This document shows positions 1 through 8,400 of a stretch of 64,000 bases of DNA, piece after piece. Position numbers and translations under genes: made by a program. The stretch's first letter is position 1; every line of letters starts with the position of its first letter. Location of the stretch: contig NZ_JAASAD010000016.1 of NCBI RefSeq assembly GCF_012726175.1, positions 1 to 64,000 on the forward strand. The letters run 5' to 3'. The notes under the pieces were generated by a model. The model was not told the DNA's origin. It worked only from the letters and a program-made list of their open reading frames with translations, and searched no databases. The DNA comes from Micromonospora sp. HNM0581 (GTDB lineage: Bacteria > Actinomycetota > Actinomycetes > Mycobacteriales > Micromonosporaceae).

Positions 1-79
1 GCGTCATCGCCGGCAACAACGCCGCGATCCGCGCGTACTCGACCTCGGTCAGCTCGAAGCGTCCACTCACGACAAACAT
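1..79 (-). CDS. IS5-type transposase, N-terminal fragment
   Basis: Only the first 26 codons are inside the window (ATG at 79). The visible residues include GRFELTEVEYARIAALLP, the conserved opening of IS5-family transposases (compare the usual RYELTDxxWxxIxPLLP), where the first domain prepares DNA binding ahead of the DDE core. No catalytic residues are visible. The start could also be the GTG four codons later. The call rests on this short stretch plus the neighbouring terminal-repeat-like end. Confidence 0.55.
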   Translation of the reverse strand, partial: MFVVSGRFELTEVEYARIAALLPAMT

Positions 80-118
80 GGATAGCCGAACCGCACCCCA
101 AGATCCAGGAGACACGCC
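1..118 (-). mobile_element. End of an IS5-like insertion sequence (partial, runs off the window)
   Basis: The element's outer end reads GGGCGTGTCTCC on the minus strand (positions 118 to 107), a style of terminal repeat seen in actinomycete IS5-type elements. A transposase start lies about 40 nt inside that end. The end directly abuts CTAG at 119-122, which is also the stop codon region of the next gene; CTAG-type targets are used by some IS5 subgroups. The other end is outside the window, so the target duplication cannot be checked. Confidence 0.5.
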
Positions 119-424
119 CTAGTGCTTCATCAGGTAGTCGATGAACGCGGCCCGTAACAGCGGTGCGGACTCCTCGTAGCCGTGCCCGGTCATCTCCCGC
201 CAGAGGGCGACCGCCTCGTCGACCGTCGGCCCCACCGAATTCGGTGCGCCGTCAAGCGCGGCGGCCTCGTCCGCGTTCGGCAGGTGCCGCAGCACCGACC
301 AGAAGAAGCGTACGTCGCGGCGCTCCCGAGCGACGGTGAACGCCCGTTCCCGCAGCTCCTCGGTGGAGAGGACGTCCAGCTCCTCGAACGACCGGCCGCC
401 GGAGATCGATGATGTGTCGGACAT
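119..424 (-). CDS. Hypothetical protein, 101 aa
   Basis: No family is recognised. The product is small, soluble and acidic, without signal peptide or membrane segment, and has a mostly helical look (STEELRERAFTVARERRDV; later DEAVALWREM). Codon use matches the chromosome. The start ATG at 424 sits 6 nt after TAGGCT, so translation may be leaderless. Its stop codon TAG (119-121) lies inside the CTAG where the neighbouring insertion sequence begins, so the reading frame end coincides with the insertion point and the last residues (YLMKH) may or may not be the ancestral C-terminus. Confidence 0.65.
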   Translation of the reverse strand: MSDTSSISGGRSFEELDVLSTEELRERAFTVARERRDVRFFWSVLRHLPNADEAAALDGAPNSVGPTVDEAVALWREMTGHGYEESAPLLRAAFIDYLMKH

Positions 425-430
425 GTGCCG

Positions 431-436
431 AGCCTA
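431..436 (-). promoter_or_regulatory. -10-like TAGGCT for a leaderless start at 424
   Basis: TAGGCT on the minus strand ends 6 nt before the ATG at 424, with no Shine-Dalgarno between. This spacing places the transcription start on or next to the start codon. Confidence 0.4.
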
Positions 437-489
437 ACCGCCGAGATCACTCTCGGCGCGGCGACGAGACGCGGCGAGCCACCAACCCG

Positions 490-1695
490 TCACCGGTCGT
501 CGGGCTCCCAGGCCCGTGAACCGGTCTCCCACCGTCGAGCTGCCCACGGGTCCGTACCGTCGACGGTGGGTCGAGTCGGCAGCACGGGCGGCCAGTCGGC
601 GACCGGCTGCGGCTGCGTCACGCTCCATCCGCCCCCGGTGGCCGTCGTCTCGTCGGGTGGCGAGGGCAGCGCTCCGAGTACCGGCGTCGGCCGTCCGTAC
701 GCCTCCACCAGGCGGGTGACGATGAGTCCGCCGGCCAGCGCCGTACCGCCGACCGCCCAGTGACTGACCGTCCAACCACGGGCCGACGCGTACGCCAGGA
801 ACAGCCCGATCGCACCCGCTGTCAGCAGTGTGCCGAAGACACCACCCCGGAGCCCGAACGCGCTGGTGCCGGCGAGCAACGACGCCCCCACCGCGAGCAC
901 CGTCCAGTCCAACCCCGCCGCCGGTGTCACCGCACCGTCTGTCGAGGCGACGAGCACTCCGGCGAGGGTCGCGAACACGGTGGAGCAGACGTACCCGGTG
1001 GTCGCCATCGCGGCGGCCGCCGCACCTCGCCGGCGGGCCGGGTCGACGATCGGACGGAACCGACCGACCAGCCGACGGATCGGGCTGACCGCTCCGAACA
1101 GCCCACCGAACACCGCGACTGCGGCGAAGCCGACGAAGAGTTGTCCAGCGGTGCCCCGAGGGTCGTAGTCGCCCTGCACTAGCACAGGCGCGGAGCGCTG
1201 CTCGATGTAGACGACGACACCCGCCGCACCACCGAGGCTCGCCGCCCAACCCGGCACGTGCAGCAGCACGACCACCAACCCGAGCACCAGCCCACCGATC
1301 GCGGCCACCGCCGCGGCCGTGCCGACGGCGCCGAGCGCCCCGCGGTCACTCTGTTCGGCGAAGTGCAGCCCCGCCGCGACCGTCACCGGCCCGACAGCGA
1401 GGTTCACCGCACCGGTACGCAACGTCAACCCGACGGCCAGTGCCAGTAGACCCAGGGCGACAACGTCGACGATGACGTCCCGCAACCCGCTGCCGCGCAG
1501 CAGGGTCGGGTCCTCCCGCCACACCAGGTAGACAAGCGCGCCGAAGCCGAGCAGGAGAAGCGTCTCCCAGACGATGTAGATGCCGAAACGGTCCCGGCCC
1601 GGCTCGGCGTCGGATTCGTCGAGGACCTCCTCCACCCCGGTCGCGGGACCAGCCGGCTCCGGCGGTCCGTCGCGGTCCGGTTCGTCGTACCCCAT
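490..1695 (-). CDS. ABC transporter permease of the ribose/xylose (BPD_transp_2) type
   Basis: A 401-residue multi-pass membrane protein. After an acidic cytoplasmic N-terminus (about 45 residues) come roughly nine hydrophobic segments; RTGAVNLAVGPV and FGLRGGVFGTLLTAG resemble the conserved cytoplasmic loops of sugar and simple-sugar ABC permeases (the NLSVG and LGGTSLxGGxGxxxGTLxG regions). The C-terminus is a proline-rich soluble tail. No ATPase or binding protein lies next to it, so partners must be elsewhere and the substrate is unknown. The start at 1695 is chosen because GGGAGG precedes that ATG by 7-8 nt; a longer open frame runs upstream but lacks such a site. Confidence 0.65.
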   Translation of the reverse strand: MGYDEPDRDGPPEPAGPATGVEEVLDESDAEPGRDRFGIYIVWETLLLLGFGALVYLVWREDPTLLRGSGLRDVIVDVVALGLLALAVGLTLRTGAVNLAVGPVTVAAGLHFAEQSDRGALGAVGTAAAVAAIGGLVLGLVVVLLHVPGWAASLGGAAGVVVYIEQRSAPVLVQGDYDPRGTAGQLFVGFAAVAVFGGLFGAVSPIRRLVGRFRPIVDPARRRGAAAAAMATTGYVCSTVFATLAGVLVASTDGAVTPAAGLDWTVLAVGASLLAGTSAFGLRGGVFGTLLTAGAIGLFLAYASARGWTVSHWAVGGTALAGGLIVTRLVEAYGRPTPVLGALPSPPDETTATGGGWSVTQPQPVADWPPVLPTRPTVDGTDPWAARRWETGSRAWEPDDR

Positions 1696-1884
1696 GGTCC
1701 TGCCTCCCAGCGGCTGCCCGGACTCCACCGGCGTACGGGCGGACCGGCGGCGGGGCGTTGCCTTTCGGTCCGAGGCACCGTACCCGCGCACGCTGGCCGG
1801 GCGGAACCCCTCCGCCGGATCCCAACGGCGGGGCCGTGTCCGCCCGGGCCGTTCCGCGCCGCAGCACGCTCAGGGTGGGCGACG

Positions 1885-2403
1885 CTAGCGATGACCCGGG
1901 TGGCTCTCCCAGTCGTCCGGCTCATGTTCGTCGTCGGGCCGCTCCGGGACCCGACACGCCCGCTCCAGCCAGAGCGCGGCGGCCACCAGGGCAACCGAGG
2001 CCAGCAGGCCCGCGACAGCAGCCGGGCGATCATCGGCAGCCGCCCGCGTCGGCTGCACGAACAACCATCCCGTCAGCCCCGCATACCCACCGGCGAAGAT
2101 GGCACCGACCAGCGAGGACGCCTTCGCCAGCACGACGAAGCGAGCCACCATCAACGGGTCGACCGGATCACGGCCGGGTCGGCGGTCGATCCGGCCCCGG
2201 GTGTTGACCGCTGCGTACGCCTGCAGCACAGCCAGCCCGGCAAGCGTCACCACCGGCAACCAGGGCAACGCCGGCAGCCGGTCGTAGTAGATACCGCTGA
2301 TCAACAGCCACGCTGCCGCAGCGGCAGCGAGGGCGGTCACCACCAGGGTCGAGATGCGGGTGGGGCCCATCCTCGATCCGTCAGGCGGTTGGGGCCCGCT
2401 CAT
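1885..2403 (-). CDS. DUF3180-type membrane protein
   Basis: A 172-residue protein with about four membrane segments and a polar, histidine-ending C-terminus. The position directly downstream of folK on the same strand and the segment pattern fit the actinobacterial DUF3180 family, which is commonly found behind folK; function is unknown. The start ATG at 2403 is preceded by GGAGGG at good spacing. A second ATG 11 codons later is possible but has no better ribosome site. It lies 76 nt after folK and is probably in the folate operon transcript. Confidence 0.7.
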   Translation of the reverse strand: MSGPQPPDGSRMGPTRISTLVVTALAAAAAAWLLISGIYYDRLPALPWLPVVTLAGLAVLQAYAAVNTRGRIDRRPGRDPVDPLMVARFVVLAKASSLVGAIFAGGYAGLTGWLFVQPTRAAADDRPAAVAGLLASVALVAAALWLERACRVPERPDDEHEPDDWESHPGHR

Positions 2404-2479
2404 CGGTGCCCTCCGCTCACAGCCACACCGTCAGGGAAGCCCGTCGCGCTGAGCCTGACGGTCCGCTCGCTGCGCTCGC

Positions 2480-3007
2480 TCATGCCGTCGACTCTAACGT
2501 CAGATCGGGTCGGGGGTTCAGTTCCGGTACCTCCATCGCGACCGGGCCGGCGGTGAGCAGGTCGGTCAGCCAGCCGTGCCCGGGCAGCCGGCCGTAGGGC
2601 TCGATGTCGATCCACGGCCGCAGCACGAAGGCCCGCAGATGTGCCCGGGGATGCGGCAGGGTCAGCTCCGGGTCGTCACTCAACACCGGGCGGGCGTCGT
2701 CGGTCCACACCGCGACGACGTCGACGTCGAGCGTACGGGGACCGAAGCGCCGCTTCGGATCCCGGAGCCGACCGGCGGCGTCCTCCGCCGCCCGGGCCCG
2801 CGCCAACCAGTCGTAGGGACCGGCGCTCGGATCCGTGGCCAGCAGCACGGCGTTGAGGTACGTGGGCTGCTCGGTATCGCCCCACGGTGGGGTCTCGTAT
2901 ACCCCCGAGACGACCAGCACACTGTCACCGAGGACGGCGAGAGCGGTACGCAGGTGACAGAGCCGGTCACCGAGGTTGCTGCCGAGGGAGAGCACCGCGC
3001 GGGTCAT
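2480..3007 (-). CDS. folK: 2-amino-4-hydroxy-6-hydroxymethyldihydropteridine pyrophosphokinase
   Basis: A 175-residue HPPK that transfers pyrophosphate from ATP to 6-hydroxymethyl-dihydropterin, giving the substrate of dihydropteroate synthase. Visible signatures are the N-terminal LSLGSNLGDR, YETPPWG and the family stamp around RRFGPRTLDVDVV, followed by LPHPRAHLRAFVLRP. Length is normal. The ATG at 3007 overlaps the stop of the upstream folP-folB gene by ATGA, so translation is coupled. A longer open frame upstream belongs to the shadow of folB. Confidence 0.95.
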   Translation of the reverse strand: MTRAVLSLGSNLGDRLCHLRTALAVLGDSVLVVSGVYETPPWGDTEQPTYLNAVLLATDPSAGPYDWLARARAAEDAAGRLRDPKRRFGPRTLDVDVVAVWTDDARPVLSDDPELTLPHPRAHLRAFVLRPWIDIEPYGRLPGHGWLTDLLTAGPVAMEVPELNPRPDLTLESTA

Positions 3008-4329
3008 CGGGTACGCGTCCGACGCATCGTCACGGCCACGTCGGTGAAGGCGTGCGGAACCGGAGCCTCGGGCTTGTGCACCGTGATCGACGCGCCACAC
3101 ACCCGCGGATCCGCCAGACACTCCTCGATCAGCCGGTCGGCCAGGGTCTCGATCAGACTGACCGGCTCGCCGGTGATCACCCCGATCAACCGCTCGGCCA
3201 GTTCGCCGTAGTGCACGGTGTCCCGTACGTCGTCCGACCGGGCTGCCGGGGACAGATCGAGTTCGAGCGTCGCGTCGACGACGAACTCCTGCCCGTTGGC
3301 GCGTTCGAAGTCGTATACGCCGTGCCGGCCGTGGGCCCGCAGTCCGGTCAGCTCGATCCGGCCGGTCGTGCCGTCGACCGCAGCTCCCTCGACGGCATCC
3401 GGCTGCCCGATCTGACCAACCGCCGACCCGGAGGAGGAGACACCCGCGGTCGACTCGGTGGTCGGTGGAGTGCCGGCGGCCGGCACCGCGGTGATCAGGC
3501 GGGGACGGCCGGTGGCCTGCCAGACGGCGAGTGCGTCGACGGTGGCGCGTACGTCGTGCACACGTACCCCCCAGGCGCCGGCGGCGACCGCGAGCAGGCT
3601 GGTGGCGACGGTAGCTGTCTCCCGCCCGTCCGTGGGACGGGGCGCACCGTCCGCACCGGCCAGCAGGTGACCCAGGTAGGACTTTCGACTCGCGCCGAAC
3701 AGCAGGGGGAAGCCGAGTTCGAGCAGCTCCGACAACCGGGCGCTGAGCTGCCAGTTGTGCGAGGCGTGCTTGGCGAATCCGAGACCTGGATCGATGATGA
3801 TTTGATCAGGACCCACCCCGGCGGCGAGCGCCGCGTCCGCCCGCCGACCGAGTTCGGCACGGACGTCGCCGACCACGTCGCCGTAGCTGGCCAGCTCACT
3901 CATCCGTCGGGAGTGGCCGCGCCAGTGCATGAGCACCCAGGGGCAGCCGGTGTCGCGTACCACCCGGGCCATGTCGGTGTCCGCGAGCCCGCCCGAGACG
4001 TCGTTGACCACGACTGCGCCGGCCTGCAGCGCCGCCAGGGCCACCTGGGCGCGGGTGGTGTCGATGCTGACCGGAACGCCGGCCGCGGCGAGTTCCCGGA
4101 CGACTGGCAGTACGCGGGCGGCCTCGGTCTGCGCAGCCACCCGGTCGGCACCCGGCCTGGTCGACTCCCCGCCGACATCCACCAACGCCGCCCCTTCGTG
4201 TCGGAGCCGGACGCCGTGTGCGACGGCGGCGTCGATGTCGGCGTAGCGTCCGCCATCGGAGAACGAGTCGGGCGTGACGTTCAGGACGCCCATCACCACT
4301 GGGGCCGGGGCCCGCACCAGATCGGTCAC
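3004..4329 (-). CDS. folP-folB: Fused dihydropteroate synthase / dihydroneopterin aldolase
   Basis: One uninterrupted 441-residue frame carries two folate enzymes. Residues about 10-282 are dihydropteroate synthase: MGVLNVTPDSFSDGG (13-27), GGESTRPGA, SIDTT, VNDVSGG, DPGLGFAKH and FGASRKSYLG. Residues about 283-320 are a Ser/Thr/Gly/Ala-rich linker. Residues 321-441 are dihydroneopterin aldolase: LTGLRAHGRHGVYDFER, TVHYGEL, SLIETLADRL and ITVHKPEAPV with the active-site Lys. The linker and the first part of the aldolase contain no ATG, GTG or TTG in frame, so a separate folB start is not available. GTG at 4329 is the likely start, 7 nt after TACGGT. It feeds folK by an ATGA overlap. Confidence 0.88.
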   Translation of the reverse strand: MTDLVRAPAPVVMGVLNVTPDSFSDGGRYADIDAAVAHGVRLRHEGAALVDVGGESTRPGADRVAAQTEAARVLPVVRELAAAGVPVSIDTTRAQVALAALQAGAVVVNDVSGGLADTDMARVVRDTGCPWVLMHWRGHSRRMSELASYGDVVGDVRAELGRRADAALAAGVGPDQIIIDPGLGFAKHASHNWQLSARLSELLELGFPLLFGASRKSYLGHLLAGADGAPRPTDGRETATVATSLLAVAAGAWGVRVHDVRATVDALAVWQATGRPRLITAVPAAGTPPTTESTAGVSSSGSAVGQIGQPDAVEGAAVDGTTGRIELTGLRAHGRHGVYDFERANGQEFVVDATLELDLSPAARSDDVRDTVHYGELAERLIGVITGEPVSLIETLADRLIEECLADPRVCGASITVHKPEAPVPHAFTDVAVTMRRTRTR

Positions 4330-4336
4330 GAGTAGG

Positions 4337-4342
4337 ACCGTA
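4337..4342 (-). promoter_or_regulatory. -10-like TACGGT for the folate operon
   Basis: TACGGT on the minus strand ends 7 nt before the GTG start of the folP-folB fusion. No ribosome-binding sequence separates them, consistent with a leaderless transcript for folP-folB, folK and the DUF3180 gene. Confidence 0.4.
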
Positions 4343-4673
4343 CCGGTCCCGTCGCTCGCCGCATTCCACCCGGTCGACAGCCCCTGACATGCGGATTCGA
4401 ACGGGTGTGCGATCGGTCGTCCAGGTCGGTTCAGGCAGTATCTTCGCGGCTTGTCGCAAAGGGGGGCGGCCCGTACGCTGTGGAATTGCCCAGCATCGAG
4501 ATGGCGACGGTTGGAGGGAGGGCCGAAGCGGGACAACCCGCCCAAAAATCGCCACCCTACGTGGTGGTTGTCGCACGCAGGGTCTCCGGCGCTGCGCACA
4601 GTGAGCACCGATCCCGCAAGGCTTGCCTACTGCACCACCGCGGCGCCGCCGGCCGCGATTTGGGGAGGTTTCA
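4343..4673. other. Divergent intergenic region between the folate operon and the VirB4-like island
   Basis: About 330 bases without a credible gene. It must hold the promoter of the plus-strand island; the start of the first island gene is preceded by GGGGAGG at about 4662-4668. The stretch contains a run of G (around 4460) and A-rich AAAAATCGCC near 4543, but no riboswitch or long hairpin that I recognise. Confidence 0.5.
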
Positions 4674-4991
4674 GTGATCGCCATCGAGCTGATGGAAACG
4701 GCGTCCGCAGGCGCCCTCCACCTGCTCTCCACCTTGGCATCGTCGATCCCGTTCGCCGCCGAGGAACCGAAGGGGATCGACACCGAAGGCGTCGTCACCT
4801 TCTTCGCCAGCAAGATCGCGCCGATCCTGCTCGCGGTGCTCGGCGTCATCTTCATCGGCCGTGCCAGCCGTGGTGAGATCTCGAAGGTGCTGACCAGCTC
4901 GGCCATCGCCATCGTCGGGTTGGCCTTCATAGCCGGAGCCGCCACCCTCTTCTTCATCGGCGACTTCCTGATCAACCTGATCTTCGAATAG
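4674..4991 (+). CDS. Small two-TM membrane protein, VirB2/pilin-like position
   Basis: A 105-residue hydrophobic protein with a leader-like N-terminus and two long membrane segments (around IAPILLAVLGVIFIG and AIAIVGLAFIAGAATLFF) separated by a short basic loop (RASRGEISK). Size, topology and place as first gene before a VirB4-like ATPase resemble the VirB2/TrbC pilin-like proteins of type IV secretion systems, but no sequence signature proves this. GTG at 4674 is used because GGGGAGG stands 5-6 nt upstream; the longer frame from 4623 is arginine/proline-rich and looks non-coding. Confidence 0.7.
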   Translation: MIAIELMETASAGALHLLSTLASSIPFAAEEPKGIDTEGVVTFFASKIAPILLAVLGVIFIGRASRGEISKVLTSSAIAIVGLAFIAGAATLFFIGDFLINLIFE

Positions 4992-5004
4992 GCGCGGGCA
5001 CGAG

Positions 5005-5367
5005 ATGCGGCTACGCACCGACGACGACATCTACCGGGCTCGCCTGGTCTATCTCGGCCCGCCCGGCTACACCCTTCCGGTACACCTGCCGTACGCCCAG
5101 TACGGGCTGTTCATGCTGCTCGTTCCCCTCTACATGTTCATCCACTGGCTGTTCACGTTGCAGGTCGAGCTCTTCCCCGCCTGGGAGATCGCGCTCGCCA
5201 TCGTGAGCACCTCGTTCGTCTTCCGGTACGTCGACCCGGACCGTCCGGCGCGCATGGTCATCCGCACCGCGCTGACCGACTGGCGACGCACCCGGGAGCC
5301 GGCCGCCGAACAGCGCGATCCCCGCCTGGTCGGCAGCGGGATCAGGATCCGGGAGGAACTGGCATGA
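5005..5367 (+). CDS. Small membrane protein with conserved charged ends, PrgI/TcpE-like
   Basis: A 120-residue protein with an N-terminal soluble part (RTDDDIYRARLVYLGPPGYT), two closely spaced hydrophobic segments (about residues 38-53 and 57-76) and a basic cytoplasmic tail. This plan, and location directly before the VirB4-like ATPase, fits the small inner-membrane proteins (PrgI/TcpE type, VirB3 role) that dock VirB4 ATPases. It starts 13 nt after the previous gene and its TGA overlaps the next tiny ORF by ATGA. Family assignment is by context only. Confidence 0.65.
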   Translation: MRLRTDDDIYRARLVYLGPPGYTLPVHLPYAQYGLFMLLVPLYMFIHWLFTLQVELFPAWEIALAIVSTSFVFRYVDPDRPARMVIRTALTDWRRTREPAAEQRDPRLVGSGIRIREELA

Positions 5368-5420
5368 CCGGCTACACGCCGTACGGGCCGAACGAGGACA
5401 CGGGCAGGGCGATCGCATGA
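5364..5420 (+). CDS. 18-codon micro-ORF coupled at both ends
   Basis: ATG at 5364 opens an 18-residue frame (MTGYTPYGPNEDTGRAIA) that ends with TGA at 5418-5420. It has a strong ribosome site (GGGAGGA about 7 nt upstream). Its start overlaps the stop of the preceding membrane protein gene as ATGA, and its stop overlaps the start of the VirB4-like gene as ATGA. It may be a real micropeptide or a relay that passes ribosomes from one gene to the next. There is no conservation evidence available here. Confidence 0.4.
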   Translation: MTGYTPYGPNEDTGRAIA

Positions 5421-8400
5421 GCCGCTCCACCACGCCGGGATCCCCGGCGGGACGTCCGGCCGCAGCACACGGTAACCGTGCGCGTTCATTCGACTACCCG
5501 GAATCCGGCGAGGTGGACGAGTCCACGCTCGATCCGGCTCTCGCCACCACCCCCGGTCACGGCGGCGTCGGCGTGTTCCAGGCGCCCCGCCCGGCGCAAC
5601 GTCGGCCGGCTCCGGCCGAACCGGCGCCGGCCAGCCGGGACGGCGCAGACATCGACTCTCCGTTCCTCGATCTGTTCGGAGGGACGTACCCCCGCCCCGG
5701 TTCCGCCCAGCGGGGCAACGGCCTTCCCACCCGCACCCTGCCCCAGCAGCCGCATCCCACATCCGCACCCGCCGCCGGCCCCACGCCGGCGAGCCGTCAC
5801 ACGGCCCAACCACCAACGCCCCCGCGACCACCCGAGCCCACCCCACCCGCTCCGGTGGTCGACGACGCGACGGCGGCCACCAGCGTGCCGCCGAACCAAT
5901 CCCGGGCAACACCTGTCCCAGTAGACCGACTGCCGAGCGCCCGGTCACCAGCCGACGATCGTCCCGCCGAGCACGACCGCCCGCTCCGCGAAGACCGCCG
6001 TACCCGTGACAGTGCCCCGCCGGCCGTCGACACCGAGACAGGGCCGCCGCGTCAGGTAGCGGTGCCGACGAGCCGCCCGGCCCCCCGGCAACGGTCCGTC
6101 GACCACCGGGACCGGCCCGTGAAACCGGTCCGCGTCCGACCACCGAAGATCAAATTCGGTGACCGGGATCCGGCGGTCGAGCTTGCCATCACCGAGATCG
6201 CCGGCCACCTGACCTTCACTCCCAACACGGTCACCGCCTGGTACTGGCTGCCCGAGGTCCGCTGGGCCTTCCGCCCCGACGCGGAACGAGAGGCGTTGCT
6301 CTCGGCCATCTCCGAGCAGTACGCCGGCCTGGCCGGCTTCCGGCTGCACCTGCGTCGGACCACCCGGCCCTTCCCAGCCGACGAGTGGGCCCGCACCATC
6401 GACGCGAACACCGCCGCGCCGCTACCCGACGTCCCCGGCACCCCCGGCTGGGCAGAACACCTGGTCGCCGCGCAACGCCACCTACTCTCGGTCAACCACG
6501 CCGAGGGCCAGACCTACCTCGGCGTCACCTTCGCCCGCCGTTCCCTCGGCGACTCGCTGACCGAACGCCTGCTGCGCACCTTCGGCCGCGGCGTCGCCGA
6601 GGGCGAGCGACGCAAACTCGGCCGCACCGTCGAACAGTTCGACGAGGTGCTCGGCGCCTTCGGCATGCGCGGACGGCGGGTCACCGCGCACGAACTGGAA
6701 TGGCTGCTCTACCGGTCGGTGGCACTCTGCATGGCACCCCCCGGCACCCTCTCGCCCATCACCGACGGCCGCTGGGAACGCGGCGACCTGCTCGCCCTCA
6801 CCGAACAGGTCGAGCGCTACCGCACGCCGTACGGTTCCACCGTCAAGCTGGTCCACCGGATGACCGGCGAGGAACGACACGTGGCGGTGCTCGCCGTCGG
6901 ACGGATGGAGCCGCTCGAGATTCCTGAGCGTCACGAACCCTGGCTGCACTTCCACGAGCGGTTGCCATGGCCGATGGAACTCTCCACCCGGGTCGACATC
7001 CTCGGATCGAGCGACTCCTTCCGCAACCTCGAACACCGGCTCCGGATGATCCGGTCACAGCAGCTGGACTACGCCGAGCACGGCATCGACGCCCCGCCCG
7101 AGCTGGAGCGACTCGCCAAACGAGCCCTGGTCATCGGCGACGAGATGACCACCGGCCTGCCGGTGGACTCCGCCCGAGCCCACGGCTGGCACCGGATCGC
7201 GGTCGGCGGCCGTACCCGCGAAGAGTGCCTGGAGAGGGCCCGCCGGCTCATCCAGCTCTACTCACGCGAGTTGCGCATCTCCCTGCAGCACCCGAAGAAC
7301 CAGGACTGGCTGGCCCGTGAATTCATCCCCGGGGAGCCCATCGCCAACACCGGCTACGTACGCCGGATGCCCGTCAACTTGCTCGCCGCGGCGCTGCCGC
7401 AGGCGGCCTCCACGGTCGGTGACCGACGAGGCGACCTGGTCGGACGCACCGCCGGCACCTGCCGCCGTCCGGTTTTCCTGGACCTGCACTTCCCCATGGA
7501 GGTGCGGGAACGCTCCGGCCTGGCGGTCTTCGTGGCCGAGCCGGGCGGCGGCAAGTCCACGCTACTCGGCGCATTGGGCTACCTCGCCGCCCGCCGCGGC
7601 GTCCAGGTGACTCTGCTCGACCCGTCCGGCCCCCTGGCCCGACTCTGCGCGATGCCGGAACTCCGCCCATACTCGCGAGTGCTGAACCTGACCGGCTCCG
7701 AACACGGCACGCTGGCACCGTACTCGCTCATCCCGACACCGCTGCGCAGCGAATTCGCCTCCGGAACCGCCGGTGACCGAGAGTTCGAGATCGCGGTCTC
7801 CAACGCGCGGGCCGAACGCCGAATGCTGGTACAGGACATCTGCATGATGCTCGTGCCCCCGCAGGTGGCCCGGGAGGCCTCCACCGCCACCCTGTTCCGG
7901 CACGCCGTACGCCAGGTGCCCGCCGAGGAGACCTCCACCCTCGACGACGTCGTCACCTGTCTCGGGCAACTCGACGACCACGCCGGCCGGGAACTCGCCA
8001 ACCTGCTGCTGGACACCGCCGAAATGCCGCTGGCGATGCTCTTCTTCGGTCGCCCACCGGAAGGCCTACTCGGTCCCGACGCCACACTCACCGTGATCAC
8101 GATGGCCGGCCTGCGACTGCCCGACCTCAAAATCGAACGCGAGTACTGGTCGGCCGAGGAAGCGCTCGCCCTGCCGATGCTGCACACCGCGCACCGGCTG
8201 GCGGTCCGCCGCTGTTACGGCGGCTCGATGGGCTCGCGGAAGCTGGTCGGACTGGACGAGGCGCACTTCATGGAGGGGTGGCGCTCAGGCCGGTCCTTCC
8301 TTGTCAGACTCGCCCGCGACTCCCGAAAATGGAACCTCGCCGCCCTCGTCGCCTCGCAGAACCCACGCGACATCCTCGGTCTCGACGTACAGAACCTCGT

